From Paucimonas lemoignei (GTDB lineage Bacteria > Pseudomonadota > Gammaproteobacteria > Pseudomonadales > Pseudomonadaceae): a DNA stretch of 64,000 bases. Location of the stretch: assembly GCA_900475325.1 (NCBI GenBank), contig LS483371.1, positions 992,001 to 1,056,000 of the forward strand, read 5' to 3'. Positions 1 to 9,102 of the stretch are shown here, in pieces; the stretch's first letter is position 1; each line of letters begins with the position of its first letter. The translations under genes and the position numbers were made by a program. The notes under the pieces are model-generated. The model was not told the DNA's origin and did no database searches. It saw only the letters and a program-made list of their open reading frames with translations.

Positions 1-532
1 GGCCGATGAAGGTCGCCTGCACGCCAGCCTTGCCCACCTCGAAAGCCTGCCGAACAGCCTGGGCGAGGTGCGTTTGCGCAAGGCCCGGGTGATGCGTCTA
101 TTGGGCAGCAATGAGGCCGAGCCGCTGTACCGCAGTCTGCTGGGCACCTGCCGCGCCGCCGAAGGCGAACATGGCCTCGGGCAACTGGCGGCGGCCCGAG
201 GTGACAATGCACTGGCGCAGCAACACCTGCTGGCGGCGGTCAAGCTGGCGCCCACCGATGAGAAAATTCGCAACGATCTGGGGGTGGTCTACCTCAATCA
301 ATTGAAACTCGATCAAGCCAGGTTCCAGTTCCTGACCGCCATGGAGCTCAAGCAATCCGACCCGCTGGCGGCCATGAACCTGGTGACCTTGTTGATCTAT
401 CAGGACAACTGGAAACAGGCCGCGCAACTGGTCACCCGCGCCGGGCTTTCACCTCAGCAAGTCAGCGAAGCCCAGGCCCGGGCGCAGCAATTGAAACCGC
501 CGCCGCACCCTGAACAACGGAGCCCGACATGA
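1..532 (+). CDS. tadD: TadD-like TPR protein, C-terminal part (5' end outside window)
   Basis: The reading frame is open from base 2 to the stop at 532, so the gene begins before the window and about 176 residues are seen. The visible part contains helical TPR-type repeats (for example the stretches around DEKIRNDLGVVYLN and DPLAAMNLVTLL). In the Tad/Flp system TadD is a TPR lipoprotein needed for assembly of Flp pili, probably as a pilotin-like factor at the outer membrane. The signal peptide is not visible here. The assignment rests on the TPR repeats plus the neighbourhood: fppA, pprB, pprA, a TadE/F-like protein and tadG follow. The stop overlaps the next start by 4 bases (ATGA), which indicates translational coupling. 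Confidence 0.8.
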   Translation, partial: ADEGRLHASLAHLESLPNSLGEVRLRKARVMRLLGSNEAEPLYRSLLGTCRAAEGEHGLGQLAAARGDNALAQQHLLAAVKLAPTDEKIRNDLGVVYLNQLKLDQARFQFLTAMELKQSDPLAAMNLVTLLIYQDNWKQAAQLVTRAGLSPQQVSEAQARAQQLKPPPHPEQRSPT

Positions 533-792
533 AACGTGAACTCGTCTGCCTCGCCGTTTTGAGCCTGGCATCCAGCGCCTGGGCGATTGAGCCCGGCCCG
601 TCATCAAAGCAACAGAAACAGACTGAAGCCTGGCTGCAACTGCAACCCAGCGCCAAAGCCGCCTCGCCCACCCCGCAAACCGCCACCCCGGCCGAACGGG
701 ACCTCAGCCTGCAGCGTTGGTTGAACAGCTATGAACACGAGATTCCAGAGTTTTTTGATCAGGAGAAGGGCGGGAAGATTTCGGGGAAGTGA
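529..792 (+). CDS. DUF3613-type small exported protein of the tad locus
   Basis: This is an 87-residue protein with an N-terminal signal peptide (MKRELVCLAV.., cleavage probably after SSAWA). The mature part is hydrophilic, Gln- and Ala-rich, and ends with a short conserved-looking segment (LQRWLNSYEHEIPEFF). It starts inside the tadD stop (ATGA), with a GGAG Shine-Dalgarno sequence 6 bases upstream, so it is the last gene of the tadD transcript. A protein of this size and position (DUF3613) follows tadD in other Pseudomonas tad loci. Its molecular role is unknown; being periplasmic and coexpressed, it may assist pilus assembly. Confidence 0.7.
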   Translation: MKRELVCLAVLSLASSAWAIEPGPSSKQQKQTEAWLQLQPSAKAASPTPQTATPAERDLSLQRWLNSYEHEIPEFFDQEKGGKISGK

Positions 793-907
793 TCGGCAGA
801 TCTGGTTTTTATGCAGGAGCTGCAGTTCCGACAAATCAAAGCACTGCGCCTTGAATCGAGTAGCAACAACAGCATCCAGGTGCTGCTGAGTCAGGTTCCG
901 TCCTGAC

Positions 908-1455
908 GGCCGGGTCACTTTTGGTGCCAAAAGTAACCAAAACCTCTGCGCTGGCGTACGGCCCCCGCTTCGCGGCGGTACCTTCGCTCCGGCACCGTGG
1001 GGCGGGCACGCGCCGACGGGCCATCCATGGCCCAACGGCGCTCGCTCGGCATCCATGCAGAGCGACCCACCCCACGGCACCTCCACTCAGCCTCCCGACG
1101 CGCATTTTGCGTCGTCTGGGAAATCGTGGCAGGAAAAGCCAAAGCAAATCTGCTTTGCAGATTTCTCCAGCATGACTTCACTTCTTCCTGACCCACACCC
1201 TGCTTTTGATTCTGGAGACCTGCGCAAAATGTATGGGCGACACAAATTGCGACTTGTGGCCGGCCGAGCGCAGGTATTGCGCAGTGGGCAACCCGGCAAG
1301 GATGCCGGGTTAGCCGCACCGGGCCATGGATGGCCCATTGCGGCGGCCCACGGAGCAATGCCGGAGCGAGGGAAGTCTGAGCCTTGGCGAAGACCCGGAC
1401 AAAGGAGCGGGAGCGCTTTGGTTACTTTCGCGCCTCGAAAGTGACGCGCCGTAAG
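908..1455. mobile_element. MITE-like element with imperfect terminal inverted repeats, no transposase
   Basis: The 760-base gap between the DUF3613 gene and pprB is mostly filled by one structured block. The left end (about 914-941) reads on the minus strand TTTGGTTACTTT..AAAGTGAC, and the right end (about 1417-1444) reads the same on the plus strand, so the ends are inverted copies with different centres. Each end is itself a small palindrome (ACTTTTGGTGCCAAAAGT on the left). A second inverted pair, GGGCCATCCATGGCCC at about 1018 and GGGCCATGGATGGCCC at about 1320, lies further in. Open frames inside are low-complexity, overlap on both strands and lack start signals, so I do not call them genes. 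I recall similar blocks as widespread intergenic repeats in Pseudomonas; copy number here cannot be seen. Confidence 0.55.
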
Positions 1456-1552
1456 GGCGCAAAGGTGAATCAGCGTCGCCGCCGCTGCTGGATATGCATG
1501 GTATTAGGGCTCCCCCAACAGAGTATCTACAGGTCCTCAGTTTTGCTCGACG

Positions 1553-2317
1553 TCAGTTGGCCCCCACCCGCTGGCGATTCGGCGACAGCGCCAGGGCCAG
1601 CTGCGTGCGGTTGTGCATGTGGGTCAGGCGCAAGACTTGTGATACGTACAGCTTCACCGTGTTCTCGGTAATGCCCAGCTCGCAGCCGATCTGGTAGTTG
1701 GTCTGACCTTTGGCGACCAATCGCGCGACATCCTGCTGGCGTGGTGAAAGCGGGGCGAACAGGGCCGAGGTGTCCATATCGGGCTCGCTGCTGACGTGAC
1801 CTGCAGCTTCGGCCAGCAACGGGCGTTGCACTCGATCGAGGTCCTGATACAAGTCATCGATGGACGCCGCGAGAAACTGCAGCTTTTCGTTCAGGTTGCC
1901 CAATTGCTGATAGTTTTTCTGCCGCTCTTGCAGCACCGCTTCCTGGCGCTGGATGCCCTGAAGTACGTCTTCAAGGTCGACCGGTTTCTGGTAGTAATCA
2001 GCAATCCCGGCGCGCAGGGCCTTGATCACGTCCTGCTTGTCGGCACGGCCGGTGAGCATGATGGCCTCGAACCCCCGTCGCTTGCCTGCAATCTGCTGCA
2101 TGGCCTCGACCAGTTCGATACCGTTGAGCTCTGGCATATCCAGATCACACAGCACGATGCCAATGGCCGGGTCGGTGCGAAACTGCTCCAGGGCCTGTTT
2201 GCTGGAATGACAAGGTATGCAGTTATAACCACTGCTCTCGAGGAACTCGGCAAGCTCTTCCACAATCATTGGTTGATCGTCAACCACGAGTACTTTTACA
2301 GCCGACTGCTTGATCAC
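1553..2317 (-). CDS. pprB: PprB-type LuxR-family response regulator
   Basis: The protein has an N-terminal receiver domain (DD at 13-14, phospho-acceptor Asp58 in LCDLDMP, conserved Thr and Lys in MLTGRA and YYQKPVD), a linker with coiled-coil character, and a C-terminal LuxR-type HTH (SPRQQDVARLV.. ENTVKLYVSQVL). I chose the GTG start at 2317 (254 residues) because AAGGGAG lies 6 bases upstream and the receiver fold begins directly; an ATG nine codons earlier (2344) lacks a good site. In P. aeruginosa PprB is the response regulator partnered with PprA and activates Flp pili, CupE fimbriae and the adhesin BapA. The adjacent fppA and pprA genes support the same role here. Confidence 0.88.
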   Translation of the reverse strand: MIKQSAVKVLVVDDQPMIVEELAEFLESSGYNCIPCHSSKQALEQFRTDPAIGIVLCDLDMPELNGIELVEAMQQIAGKRRGFEAIMLTGRADKQDVIKALRAGIADYYQKPVDLEDVLQGIQRQEAVLQERQKNYQQLGNLNEKLQFLAASIDDLYQDLDRVQRPLLAEAAGHVSSEPDMDTSALFAPLSPRQQDVARLVAKGQTNYQIGCELGITENTVKLYVSQVLRLTHMHNRTQLALALSPNRQRVGAN

Positions 2318-2370
2318 GCGGAACTCCCTTTGTGCGAGATGCAACTGACATTAGAACTTCCGCCAGATCC

Positions 2371-2385
2371 ATACGACGTTCGTAT
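2371..2385. promoter_or_regulatory. Dyad ATACGA-CGT-TCGTAT upstream of pprB
   Basis: A perfect 6-base inverted repeat with a 3-base centre lies between the fppA stop and the pprB start, about 54 bases before the GTG. It is flanked by a further CCGCC/GGCGG pair, so it could be an operator or a weak hairpin. There is no T-tract directly after it in the direction of transcription, which makes a terminator less likely. Function is inferred only. Confidence 0.35.
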
Positions 2386-2456
2386 AGGCGGATTTAGTGC
2401 GAGGGTTAGTTAACCCGCTCCTACTTTGTCACTATGACCATAGTATTAACCGTAGT

Positions 2457-2933
2457 TTACGGCTGGTGGAAAGCTAGCATGAACAGTATGAAACCTGAAA
2501 ATAAAAATGGCGCAAAGGGATGTTTATCTGGCTCGGCCGTATCTGGCGGGTTATCAGTATCGGTAACTCTCTGATTTTTATGGGCGATGAATTTTTGACG
2601 GATAAACACCCAGGCCAGCATCACCACACTCGCTCCGACGAACGTACCGAGCAATACAGTACGGTCGGTCGCCATCGCCAGGCCCACCAGGAGCTTGAGG
2701 TCCCCGGCACCGAGTTTGTCGAGTACGTAGCCCGGGACGGTCAGCCCTAATGCGATCAACAACGCAAAGCCACCTTCGGACGCTGGCGCGCCCAACCAGG
2801 TGCGCCCGGTGATTAATATATAAACCAACGTCAGTGTAATGGCGCCGAATGTCAGTCCGTTGGAAATCTGTCGCTGGCGTGCATCTTGAATGGCACAGGC
2901 GGCAAACCATACAACCAGGATGAATAATTCCAT
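2457..2933 (-). CDS. fppA: FppA/TadV prepilin peptidase (A24 family)
   Basis: This 158-residue polytopic inner-membrane protein carries the two aspartates of type IV prepilin peptidases: Asp17 in the first cytoplasmic segment (AIQDARQRQISN) and Asp78 in GAGDLK. It has about four membrane segments. It lacks the large N-terminal methylase domain of PilD, as expected for the short A24 enzymes dedicated to Flp pilins. FppA cleaves the leader of Flp and of the TadE/TadF pseudopilins. It is divergent from the TadE/F-like gene, with only 73 bases between starts, and lies upstream of pprB on the same strand, so the two may be cotranscribed. The C-terminal tail before the last helix (DTDNPPDTAEPDK) is a polar insertion. 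Confidence 0.88.
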   Translation of the reverse strand: MELFILVVWFAACAIQDARQRQISNGLTFGAITLTLVYILITGRTWLGAPASEGGFALLIALGLTVPGYVLDKLGAGDLKLLVGLAMATDRTVLLGTFVGASVVMLAWVFIRQKFIAHKNQRVTDTDNPPDTAEPDKHPFAPFLFSGFILFMLAFHQP

Positions 2934-3006
2934 TGTTTAAAAAAGATCCTGTCTTGCGTAATGTATCTATGCTGTTCAAGGAAGCACTGTCAGGGTTGAC
3001 GTCGAC

Positions 3007-3465
3007 ATGCGCACTATAAAGCGAACCATCGGTGGTGGAAAACAAACGGGTGCCGCGGCCATTGAGTTCGCCGCCGTGTTTGTTATTTTTTTTGCGGTTT
3101 TTTATGGGCTGGTCAGTTATAGCCTGCCATTACTGATGATGCAGTCGTTCAACGCCGCGACCAGTGAAGCGGTGCGTCGCGGCGTAGCGCTGAGCCCGAC
3201 TATCAACAACTACAGCAGCCTGATCGTCATTCAGGCCGAGGGAGTTCTGAGCCAGCAACTGGACTGGATGCCCGACACTCTGGCCCAGGACGTCAAGCAA
3301 TTCACGTACGTCACCTACAGCGCGGGCGTGCTCAAGGCGCGCATCGCCTACCCGTCGCAAAACCTGCATCGGGTCCTGCCCGTCCTCGATTTACCTGTGA
3401 TCGGCGAGATCCCTCGCCTGCCGACCTACCTTTCTGCTGAAGCGAGCCTGCAACTTGTCCCTTGA
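3007..3465 (+). CDS. TadE/TadF-like pseudopilin
   Basis: A 152-residue protein with a short basic N-terminus and then the TadE-family signature: GAAAIEFAAVFVIFFAVFYG, a Gly followed by a hydrophobic segment with Glu at +5 of the putative processing site. This is what FppA, encoded divergently next door, would cleave. The rest is a periplasmic domain of about 110 residues. TadE and TadF are minor pseudopilins needed for Flp pilus biogenesis. In P. aeruginosa the gene in this position is sometimes called tadF; I leave the symbol empty because TadE and TadF cannot be told apart by reading. The end overlaps pprA by 11 bases. Confidence 0.75.
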   Translation: MRTIKRTIGGGKQTGAAAIEFAAVFVIFFAVFYGLVSYSLPLLMMQSFNAATSEAVRRGVALSPTINNYSSLIVIQAEGVLSQQLDWMPDTLAQDVKQFTYVTYSAGVLKARIAYPSQNLHRVLPVLDLPVIGEIPRLPTYLSAEASLQLVP

Positions 3466-6202
3466 TAAAAACCGTCTGAGTCGTTGGCTGGGTCGCACTG
3501 AAGCACCCACTGCGCCGGTTGCGCCCAAGTCGTCCGAGCCGGAGCTGATCGGTGCTGACTGGTACCTGCTGCTCGACGAAGAAGGCCGCGTGCTCAATAT
3601 CAGCGCTTCGCTGTTGCTGCGCCTTGGGCTTGCGGCGGCGAACATCAGCCAGCAGCGCCTGATCAGCCTGCTGTTGCCCAACAGCGCGCTGGTGGTCGAA
3701 GGTGAACCGCGCGACTGGCAAGGCCACATGCTCGATCTGGACTTCAACGCCGGTGACGGCCACACCTTGCATGCCCGTGGCTGGGTGCAGGCCCGGGGCG
3801 AAAACTGGTTGTTGCAGCTGCTGGACATCAGCGACCTCATGGAAGAGGCCAGCGTCGCGCGCACGCGGCAGCAGTGCTTGCGCATGGCCGGGCAGATCGC
3901 TGAGCGGGTGCGTGCCTGTGGTGCTGATCGCCTGTTGGACGTGGTGGTCGAGCAACTCCAGGAACTGGCGCAGTTGTGGCATGTGCCGTGCCTGGCGCTG
4001 GCCTTGCCCGACAACAGCGGAGGCTGGCGCGTGTACGCCCGTTACAGCGCCCATACCGCGCCGGAGTTGTGGCAGACCGGTCAGCGGCTCGGCGCCGGGC
4101 TTGATCGTCTGGACGCCAGCATTGCTCATCAACTGGACTTCACCTCCAATCAGGATCTCATCCCGCTGCAAGGTGCATTCGGGAACGCGGACGGCTTTGC
4201 TCTACCACACAGCCGCGACGGTGTGGCCAAGGCATGGCTGCTGTTCGGGTTCTACCGTGCGTGGCAGCAGGCCCCTGATTTGAGCGAGCGTGAGTGGCTG
4301 AACCTGAGTTCGGCCCTGGCCGGACCGGTGCTGTTCAGGCTGTCTGATCAAAGCAATCGGCATCACGTGGAACGGCTTTCGGTGTTGCAGGATTTGCTCG
4401 GCACGGGCTGGTGGGAGTTTCTGCACGGCAGCGATGACATGCTGCTGGCCCCGCAATTGGCCCACACACTCGGCGCCAGTGAACAGTTGCCGCGTCAGGA
4501 ATGGCTGACGCTGATCCATCCGGCTGACCGCCAGGAATTGTCCAGCCGCCTGGCGCAATTGCGCGACGCCGATACGCCGATGCTGTTTTGTGTGCGCTTG
4601 CTGCAACCTGATGCGGCGCAGCAAACCGTCTGGTTCCGGATTCAGGGGCAAACCCTGGGCACGGGGCCCACACGCCGGGTGTTGGGCTTTATGCTCGATG
4701 TCAGCGACATCAAGAATCAGGAAACCGAGACGGCAGTCGCCCATGCGCGGCTGGATAACCTGATCGCCAGTTCTCCGGCGGTGATCTACGTGCAGCGTTA
4801 CGAACAGGGCAATCTGGAACCGACCTTTTTCAGTGCCAGCCTACGGCCTCTGCTGGGCTGGACCCTGGAGGATTGTGTCGACGGCAAGCTCAGCGAGTAC
4901 ATCCACCCCGACGACTGTGAAATCTGGTTCGATCGCACCCGGCAGCTGTTGCGCGAAGGTTTTGTCAGCCGACGCTACAGATTGCGTGACAAGAGCGGGG
5001 TTTATCACTGGCTGCTCGATGAGGCCAAACTGCTGCGCGACGACCTGGGCATTCCGCTGGAAGCCGTGGGCCTGTGGCTGGACGTGACTGACGCGACCCT
5101 GGCCACCGAGCGCGTGCGCGAAAGCGAGGAGCGCTACCGGATTCTGGTGGAAGACTCACCGGCGATGATCTGCCGCTACACCCCCCAGTTGATCCTCAGT
5201 TTCGGCAACCGTCCGTTGGCCAGCTACATGGAGTGCACCCCCGAACAATTGGTGGGCGTCAATCTGGGGGATTGGCTGTCCGCCGAACAGCGTGAAGCTT
5301 TCGTGCAGCGCATTGGCCTGCTGACGCCGGAGTCGCCGGTCAGCACAGCGGAAATCTGCCTGGAACTACCCGGCCGCGAATACGCCTGGTGGGTGTGGGC
5401 GGACCGGGGTGTGTTCAATGAGCAAGGCCAGTTGCTGGAGATTCAGGCCGTGGGCCGCGACAACACCGACGTGCGCCGCTCCCGCATGCAGCTCAACCAG
5501 AGCGCCAAGATGGCGACCCTCGGCGAAATGGCCACGGGCCTGGCCCACGAAATCAATCAGCCGCTGAATGTGATGCGCATGGCAATCGTCAACGTGCTCA
5601 AACGCCTGGGCAACGGGCAGGCGGATATCGAATACCTCACCGAAAAACTCAAGCGCATCGACACGCAGGTCCAGCGCGCCGCCCGAACCGTGGATCACAT
5701 GCGGGTATTTGGCCGTCGCTCGGAAGTCGAAGAGCGCTTGTTCGACCCGATGCAGGCGGTGGAAGGCACCTTGTCGATGCTCACCGAGGGCATGAAAGGC
5801 AAGGGCGTGGATATCCGTGTCGCAGACGCTGCGATCACCGGCCAGGTCATGGGCCACGTCGATCAACTGGAACAGGTGCTGATCAACCTGATGGTCAACG
5901 CCCGTGACGCATTGCTGTCGCGCCGGGAAAAAGACCGGGAGCTGCAACCCTGGATCAGCATCGGTGCCGAGCAGGATGAGCAGCACGTCAGGCTGTGGGT
6001 ACACGACAACGGCGGCGGCATCGACCCGCGCTTGCTGGAGCGTATTTTCGAACCGTTCTTCACCACCAAGGATATCGGCGTCGGCACCGGCCTGGGCTTG
6101 TCCGTGAGCTACGGCATCGTTGACCAGATGGGCGGGCAACTGAGCGTCAGCAACGTGGAGGAGGGCGCCCGGTTCGTGATTCGGTTGCCGATTGGGGGTT
6201 AG
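3455..6202 (+). CDS. pprA: PprA-type multi-PAS sensor histidine kinase
   Basis: The 915-residue protein has no clear membrane segment, so it is probably cytoplasmic. N-terminal PAS-like (about 20-120) and GAF-like regions are followed by three further PAS-type domains (about 310-425, 430-555, 560-685; e.g. [20 protein letters not shown]). Then come a HisKA domain with the phospho-acceptor His698 ([11 protein letters not shown]) and a HATPase with N box ([11 protein letters not shown]), DNGGGID and [13 protein letters not shown]. The start is TTG at 3455 inside the preceding gene, giving coupled translation. No receiver domain is attached; the partner is expected to be PprB. The input signal is unknown. 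Its stop codon overlaps the convergent tadG stop by 4 bases. Confidence 0.85.
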   Translation: MSLDKNRLSRWLGRTEAPTAPVAPKSSEPELIGADWYLLLDEEGRVLNISASLLLRLGLAAANISQQRLISLLLPNSALVVEGEPRDWQGHMLDLDFNAGDGHTLHARGWVQARGENWLLQLLDISDLMEEASVARTRQQCLRMAGQIAERVRACGADRLLDVVVEQLQELAQLWHVPCLALALPDNSGGWRVYARYSAHTAPELWQTGQRLGAGLDRLDASIAHQLDFTSNQDLIPLQGAFGNADGFALPHSRDGVAKAWLLFGFYRAWQQAPDLSEREWLNLSSALAGPVLFRLSDQSNRHHVERLSVLQDLLGTGWWEFLHGSDDMLLAPQLAHTLGASEQLPRQEWLTLIHPADRQELSSRLAQLRDADTPMLFCVRLLQPDAAQQTVWFRIQGQTLGTGPTRRVLGFMLDVSDIKNQETETAVAHARLDNLIASSPAVIYVQRYEQGNLEPTFFSASLRPLLGWTLEDCVDGKLSEYIHPDDCEIWFDRTRQLLREGFVSRRYRLRDKSGVYHWLLDEAKLLRDDLGIPLEAVGLWLDVTDATLATERVRESEERYRILVEDSPAMICRYTPQLILSFGNRPLASYMECTPEQLVGVNLGDWLSAEQREAFVQRIGLLTPESPVSTAEICLELPGREYAWWVWADRGVFNEQGQLLEIQAVGRDNTDVRRSRMQLNQSAKMATLGEMATGLAHEINQPLNVMRMAIVNVLKRLGNGQADIEYLTEKLKRIDTQVQRAARTVDHMRVFGRRSEVEERLFDPMQAVEGTLSMLTEGMKGKGVDIRVADAAITGQVMGHVDQLEQVLINLMVNARDALLSRREKDRELQPWISIGAEQDEQHVRLWVHDNGGGIDPRLLERIFEPFFTTKDIGVGTGLGLSVSYGIVDQMGGQLSVSNVEEGARFVIRLPIGG

Positions 6203-8262
6203 ATCACCAGCGTGGCTTGGCCGAAGTTGCAACTGAGGTTGGCGCCGACGTCGGCGGGGGCGAGGGTGACGCCCAGTGCGGCGAGCAGAGGGTCAACCAC
6301 GTCGGACAATAACTTCTTGAGCACACCCTCGACAATGCCGTCCAGCGCAGTGAGCACATCGCCCAATAAGGCCGCGGCACCGGTGATTACACTGCCGAGG
6401 ATCGTTGGCGAGACGGCCTTGTAAACATCCACTTTCACCCCGGATACCACGCCGTCTAGCAGCGTACTGGGTAGCTTCGACGCCGCGCCCGTCTCGTAGT
6501 GTGGTGTCTGCCCGATCTCGGGGAGGTTGGGGGTTCTGGCCGTGGTGATCGTGGGCAGCCCGCCGAGCGGTGATTTATCCACAGTATTGAAACTCAGGCC
6601 GACGCCGCCGCCGCCAAAATCAACGGGCGTGGTGCATTCGCCCAGCACCCCGAGGATTTGCTTGCAGGTCTTGGTTGTGATGTTGACGACCGGAATAGGC
6701 CTGGCGACGATGGCGGCCGGGTCAATGCTGACCGGGAACGCACTGGCATCGTCGAATTGCCCGAGCTTTGCGCTGACCAGCGCGGTATGGGTATTGAAGG
6801 TCAGACTCTTGTCGGCGTTACTGTTGCAACTGTAGCCGGTGACGTAGCTCTCTGCGCTTGCCAGTGAAAGGCTGAGGCTGATGCGTGGGCCTGCGCTACT
6901 GGTACTTGCACCGGCAGGGCTGGTGGTGTTCAGCAGGAGGAAGTCCGTGACCATACAGCTGGTGCCCAATAGACAGCTCACATTGCCGACCAGGCCCTTG
7001 ATGTCCAGGCCAAGCGCACTGTTGAGAACCGGCGTCAGGCTGCCCACCAGAGAAGTGACCTTGCCGAGCAAGGGCAGGGTCGGACCTACGCCCAGGATGG
7101 GCAGATCGACAGACACCAGTGCGCGCATTTGCGCCGTGCGTACGTAGATTCTGTTCGGGTCGTTCAGCACCGGGACGCCTGAGTTGATTTTGCTGGGGTC
7201 GCCAATGGCGCTCAGTTGTGGCGGCTCAATGACTTTGGCCTGGATCTTGAGATTCAGCAGGCCGGGTAAACCAACTTGGGTGGTGGCCGCGATACCGCTT
7301 TTATGATTCGCCAGCTGTGCCAGGCTCTGTATGACATCCAGCAGCCCGAGGTCAGCCTTGAAGGCTTCCACATGCGTTCCGCTCTGAACGCTGATCAGTT
7401 TGCCCAGCGCCAATTGGGTTTTGCCCGCTGCGGCAGCCAATAGTTGCTGGTCAGCAAGGCTGACCCGGCTATCCAGGGTGCCGTTGGCCTGCAGGACGTT
7501 GAACATCACTTGGAGCAACTTGTCGGCAGCAACCGTCGTCGCGAGCACTTGGTCGTAGCCCACTGCGGTGAGGTTAAGTTCGGTCTTGAGCGCGTCCAGG
7601 TAATTGAGCACGTTCAATTTTGAATTGGCGACGCCATTCCAGCTGGCGGCAGTCAGGTTCAGGCTGCCGCCCAGCATCCCGCCAATGACCGCGTTGAGCA
7701 GCGGCGCCGTGGTTGAGTTGACGACCAGGGCGGCACTGCGAATCGAGAGGGCTGCCAAGGGTGGTTCGGCTGCCGCCACTGCGGTAGCACTCAACTGAAT
7801 ATCCACTGGCGTCGGTGTGGTGCCGAACATCGCTCCCACGCCAGCGGCAATGCTGCGCGGTACGGTGTGGCTGGCAGTGACCTGTATGGCGTCGGTCTTG
7901 CTGGAGTCAGCGGTGAAGACCCGGCGGCCATTGGCGTCGAGGGTCAGGAAACCGCAATAGGTCACCAGCGTACGGCCATCGGTGCTGACGTCGAAGCCGT
8001 TGCGGATGGCGCTCTGGCTGGCAAACGTGGTGGCCTGCCTGGCAATGGCGGTGGCCGCCAGGCAATTACCCTTGCGACTGGCCGCTTCCAGCGCCGCCAC
8101 ATCAGCGACCCGCTGTAGGGAGCGCTTTTCCAGGTACAGGCGTCCGCTGTCGATGACGACCAGCATGCACAAAACAGCCAGAGCCAGCGTTATCGCCGCT
8201 AGTAAACCAATGGCACCGCGCTGCCGTCCGTGATCGCAGGCATAACTGCTTTGGCGAGACAT
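6199..8262 (-). CDS. tadG: TadG-like pilus assembly protein
   Basis: This 687-residue protein has one N-terminal membrane segment (GAIGLLAAITLALAVLCMLVV) followed by the TadG motif DSGRLYLEKRSLQRVADVAALEAA, in which new membrane-anchored proteins of the Tad apparatus resemble pseudopilins. The remaining ~630 residues form a low-complexity, Leu/Val/Thr/Ser-rich periplasmic domain with few charged residues. I placed the start at the ATG at 8262, with AAAGGAG 6 bases upstream; an upstream ATG at 8283 is not supported. TadG is one of the less conserved Tad proteins and is thought to anchor the pilus machine. Unlike the P. aeruginosa order, it lies beyond pprA and points the opposite way. Confidence 0.75.
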   Translation of the reverse strand: MSRQSSYACDHGRQRGAIGLLAAITLALAVLCMLVVIDSGRLYLEKRSLQRVADVAALEAASRKGNCLAATAIARQATTFASQSAIRNGFDVSTDGRTLVTYCGFLTLDANGRRVFTADSSKTDAIQVTASHTVPRSIAAGVGAMFGTTPTPVDIQLSATAVAAAEPPLAALSIRSAALVVNSTTAPLLNAVIGGMLGGSLNLTAASWNGVANSKLNVLNYLDALKTELNLTAVGYDQVLATTVAADKLLQVMFNVLQANGTLDSRVSLADQQLLAAAAGKTQLALGKLISVQSGTHVEAFKADLGLLDVIQSLAQLANHKSGIAATTQVGLPGLLNLKIQAKVIEPPQLSAIGDPSKINSGVPVLNDPNRIYVRTAQMRALVSVDLPILGVGPTLPLLGKVTSLVGSLTPVLNSALGLDIKGLVGNVSCLLGTSCMVTDFLLLNTTSPAGASTSSAGPRISLSLSLASAESYVTGYSCNSNADKSLTFNTHTALVSAKLGQFDDASAFPVSIDPAAIVARPIPVVNITTKTCKQILGVLGECTTPVDFGGGGVGLSFNTVDKSPLGGLPTITTARTPNLPEIGQTPHYETGAASKLPSTLLDGVVSGVKVDVYKAVSPTILGSVITGAAALLGDVLTALDGIVEGVLKKLLSDVVDPLLAALGVTLAPADVGANLSCNFGQATLVI

Positions 8263-8372
8263 CAAGCACTCCTTTGGCTTCACCCATCGCTAACTCACCC
8301 ACAGTGAAGGGGAGTGTAGTCAAGGGTTGGGGAGTGTGCTGGTGGCGCGGATGATTAGCGGGCATAGATCAT

Positions 8373-8464
8373 CCGTAGGAGCGGCTTTAGCCGCGAGGCA
8401 ACTTTACTGGTGACGAATATGCATCGACTGTCCCGGCTCCTCGCGGCTAAAGCCGCTCCTACGG
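8373..8464. repeat. REPIN, GTAGGAGCGGCTTTAGCC type
   Basis: Two REP palindromes in inverted orientation, CCGTAGGAGCGGCTTTAGCC at the left and its complement at the right, enclose about 45 bases. The element lies upstream of tadG and downstream of the DUF4136 gene, in a 258-base gap with no other feature seen. Confidence 0.85.
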
Positions 8465-8520
8465 GGACCGTGTTTGCTGCGCAACAGCGCGGGACTTGCG
8501 ACAGAAAAAACCGGGTTTGC

Positions 8521-9084
8521 TCAACGCGGCGGATATTGCTCGAGGATCTTGTTAACGGTGTTACGAATGACGGTTTCCCGTTCAGCCGGGTTGGTATTGC
8601 TCTGGCTGAGGATCTGCTCGGTGCTGCCGCGCCAGATCAGCTTGCCGTCCTTGCTGTCGAACAGGTCGATCTGCAGGGTGGTGACTTTGTAATCCACGCT
8701 GCGAGTCTCGTTATTGATCGGGCCGCCCCAGTAGCCGTAGCCGCCCCAGGGGCCCCAGCCACCGCCGTAGTTGGTGCTGACCAGTTGCTGGCGGTTTTCA
8801 ACGATGAGCCAGGCTTGGACGGTGACGTCAGCCCGCGCGCCTTTGGGCGCCTGACGCAGGCCACGCTGGTCGAGCTGGTCGGTGATCGACTGGCGGATGC
8901 GTTGCTCGGTGAGGTCGCTTTTGATCCGCGGATCATCCGGCTGGTACTGCATGGCGGGCTCTTTCCAGGCCCAGCTTCGGTAGCCGCCGAAGTCGCGTTG
9001 AGCATCGAAATCACGGCTGACCTGATTGGTCTGGCAGGCACCGAGCATCAGCAACGAGGACAACAGAGCAAGACGGCGCAACAT
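8521..9084 (-). CDS. DUF4136 lipoprotein
   Basis: The 187-residue precursor has a lipoprotein signal peptide with lipobox LGAC (Cys17), followed by a DUF4136-type domain: an N-terminal strand with tyrosine/tryptophan (FGGYRSWAWKEP), repeated basic-polar segments (IRQSITDQLDQRGL) and a C-terminal helix. A Gly/Tyr/Trp-rich loop (GGGWGPWGGYGYWGG) interrupts the middle. Asn follows Gln at +2/+3, so outer-membrane sorting is plausible. Function of the family is unknown. The next upstream gene is a paralogue with the same architecture and 18 bases of spacing, so they form a pair and probably one transcript. Confidence 0.8.
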   Translation of the reverse strand: MLRRLALLSSLLMLGACQTNQVSRDFDAQRDFGGYRSWAWKEPAMQYQPDDPRIKSDLTEQRIRQSITDQLDQRGLRQAPKGARADVTVQAWLIVENRQQLVSTNYGGGWGPWGGYGYWGGPINNETRSVDYKVTTLQIDLFDSKDGKLIWRGSTEQILSQSNTNPAERETVIRNTVNKILEQYPPR

Positions 9085-9102
9085 GGCAGTTCTCCGGAGG
9101 TA

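Noticed and set aside
915..1358. Open frames inside the inverted-repeat element
   Set aside because: They overlap on both strands, are rich in Arg/Pro/Ser, lack start signals and consist of repeat sequence.
3332..4171. Minus-strand open frame across the start of pprA
   Set aside because: Antisense to a sensor kinase with intact motifs; no recognisable protein.
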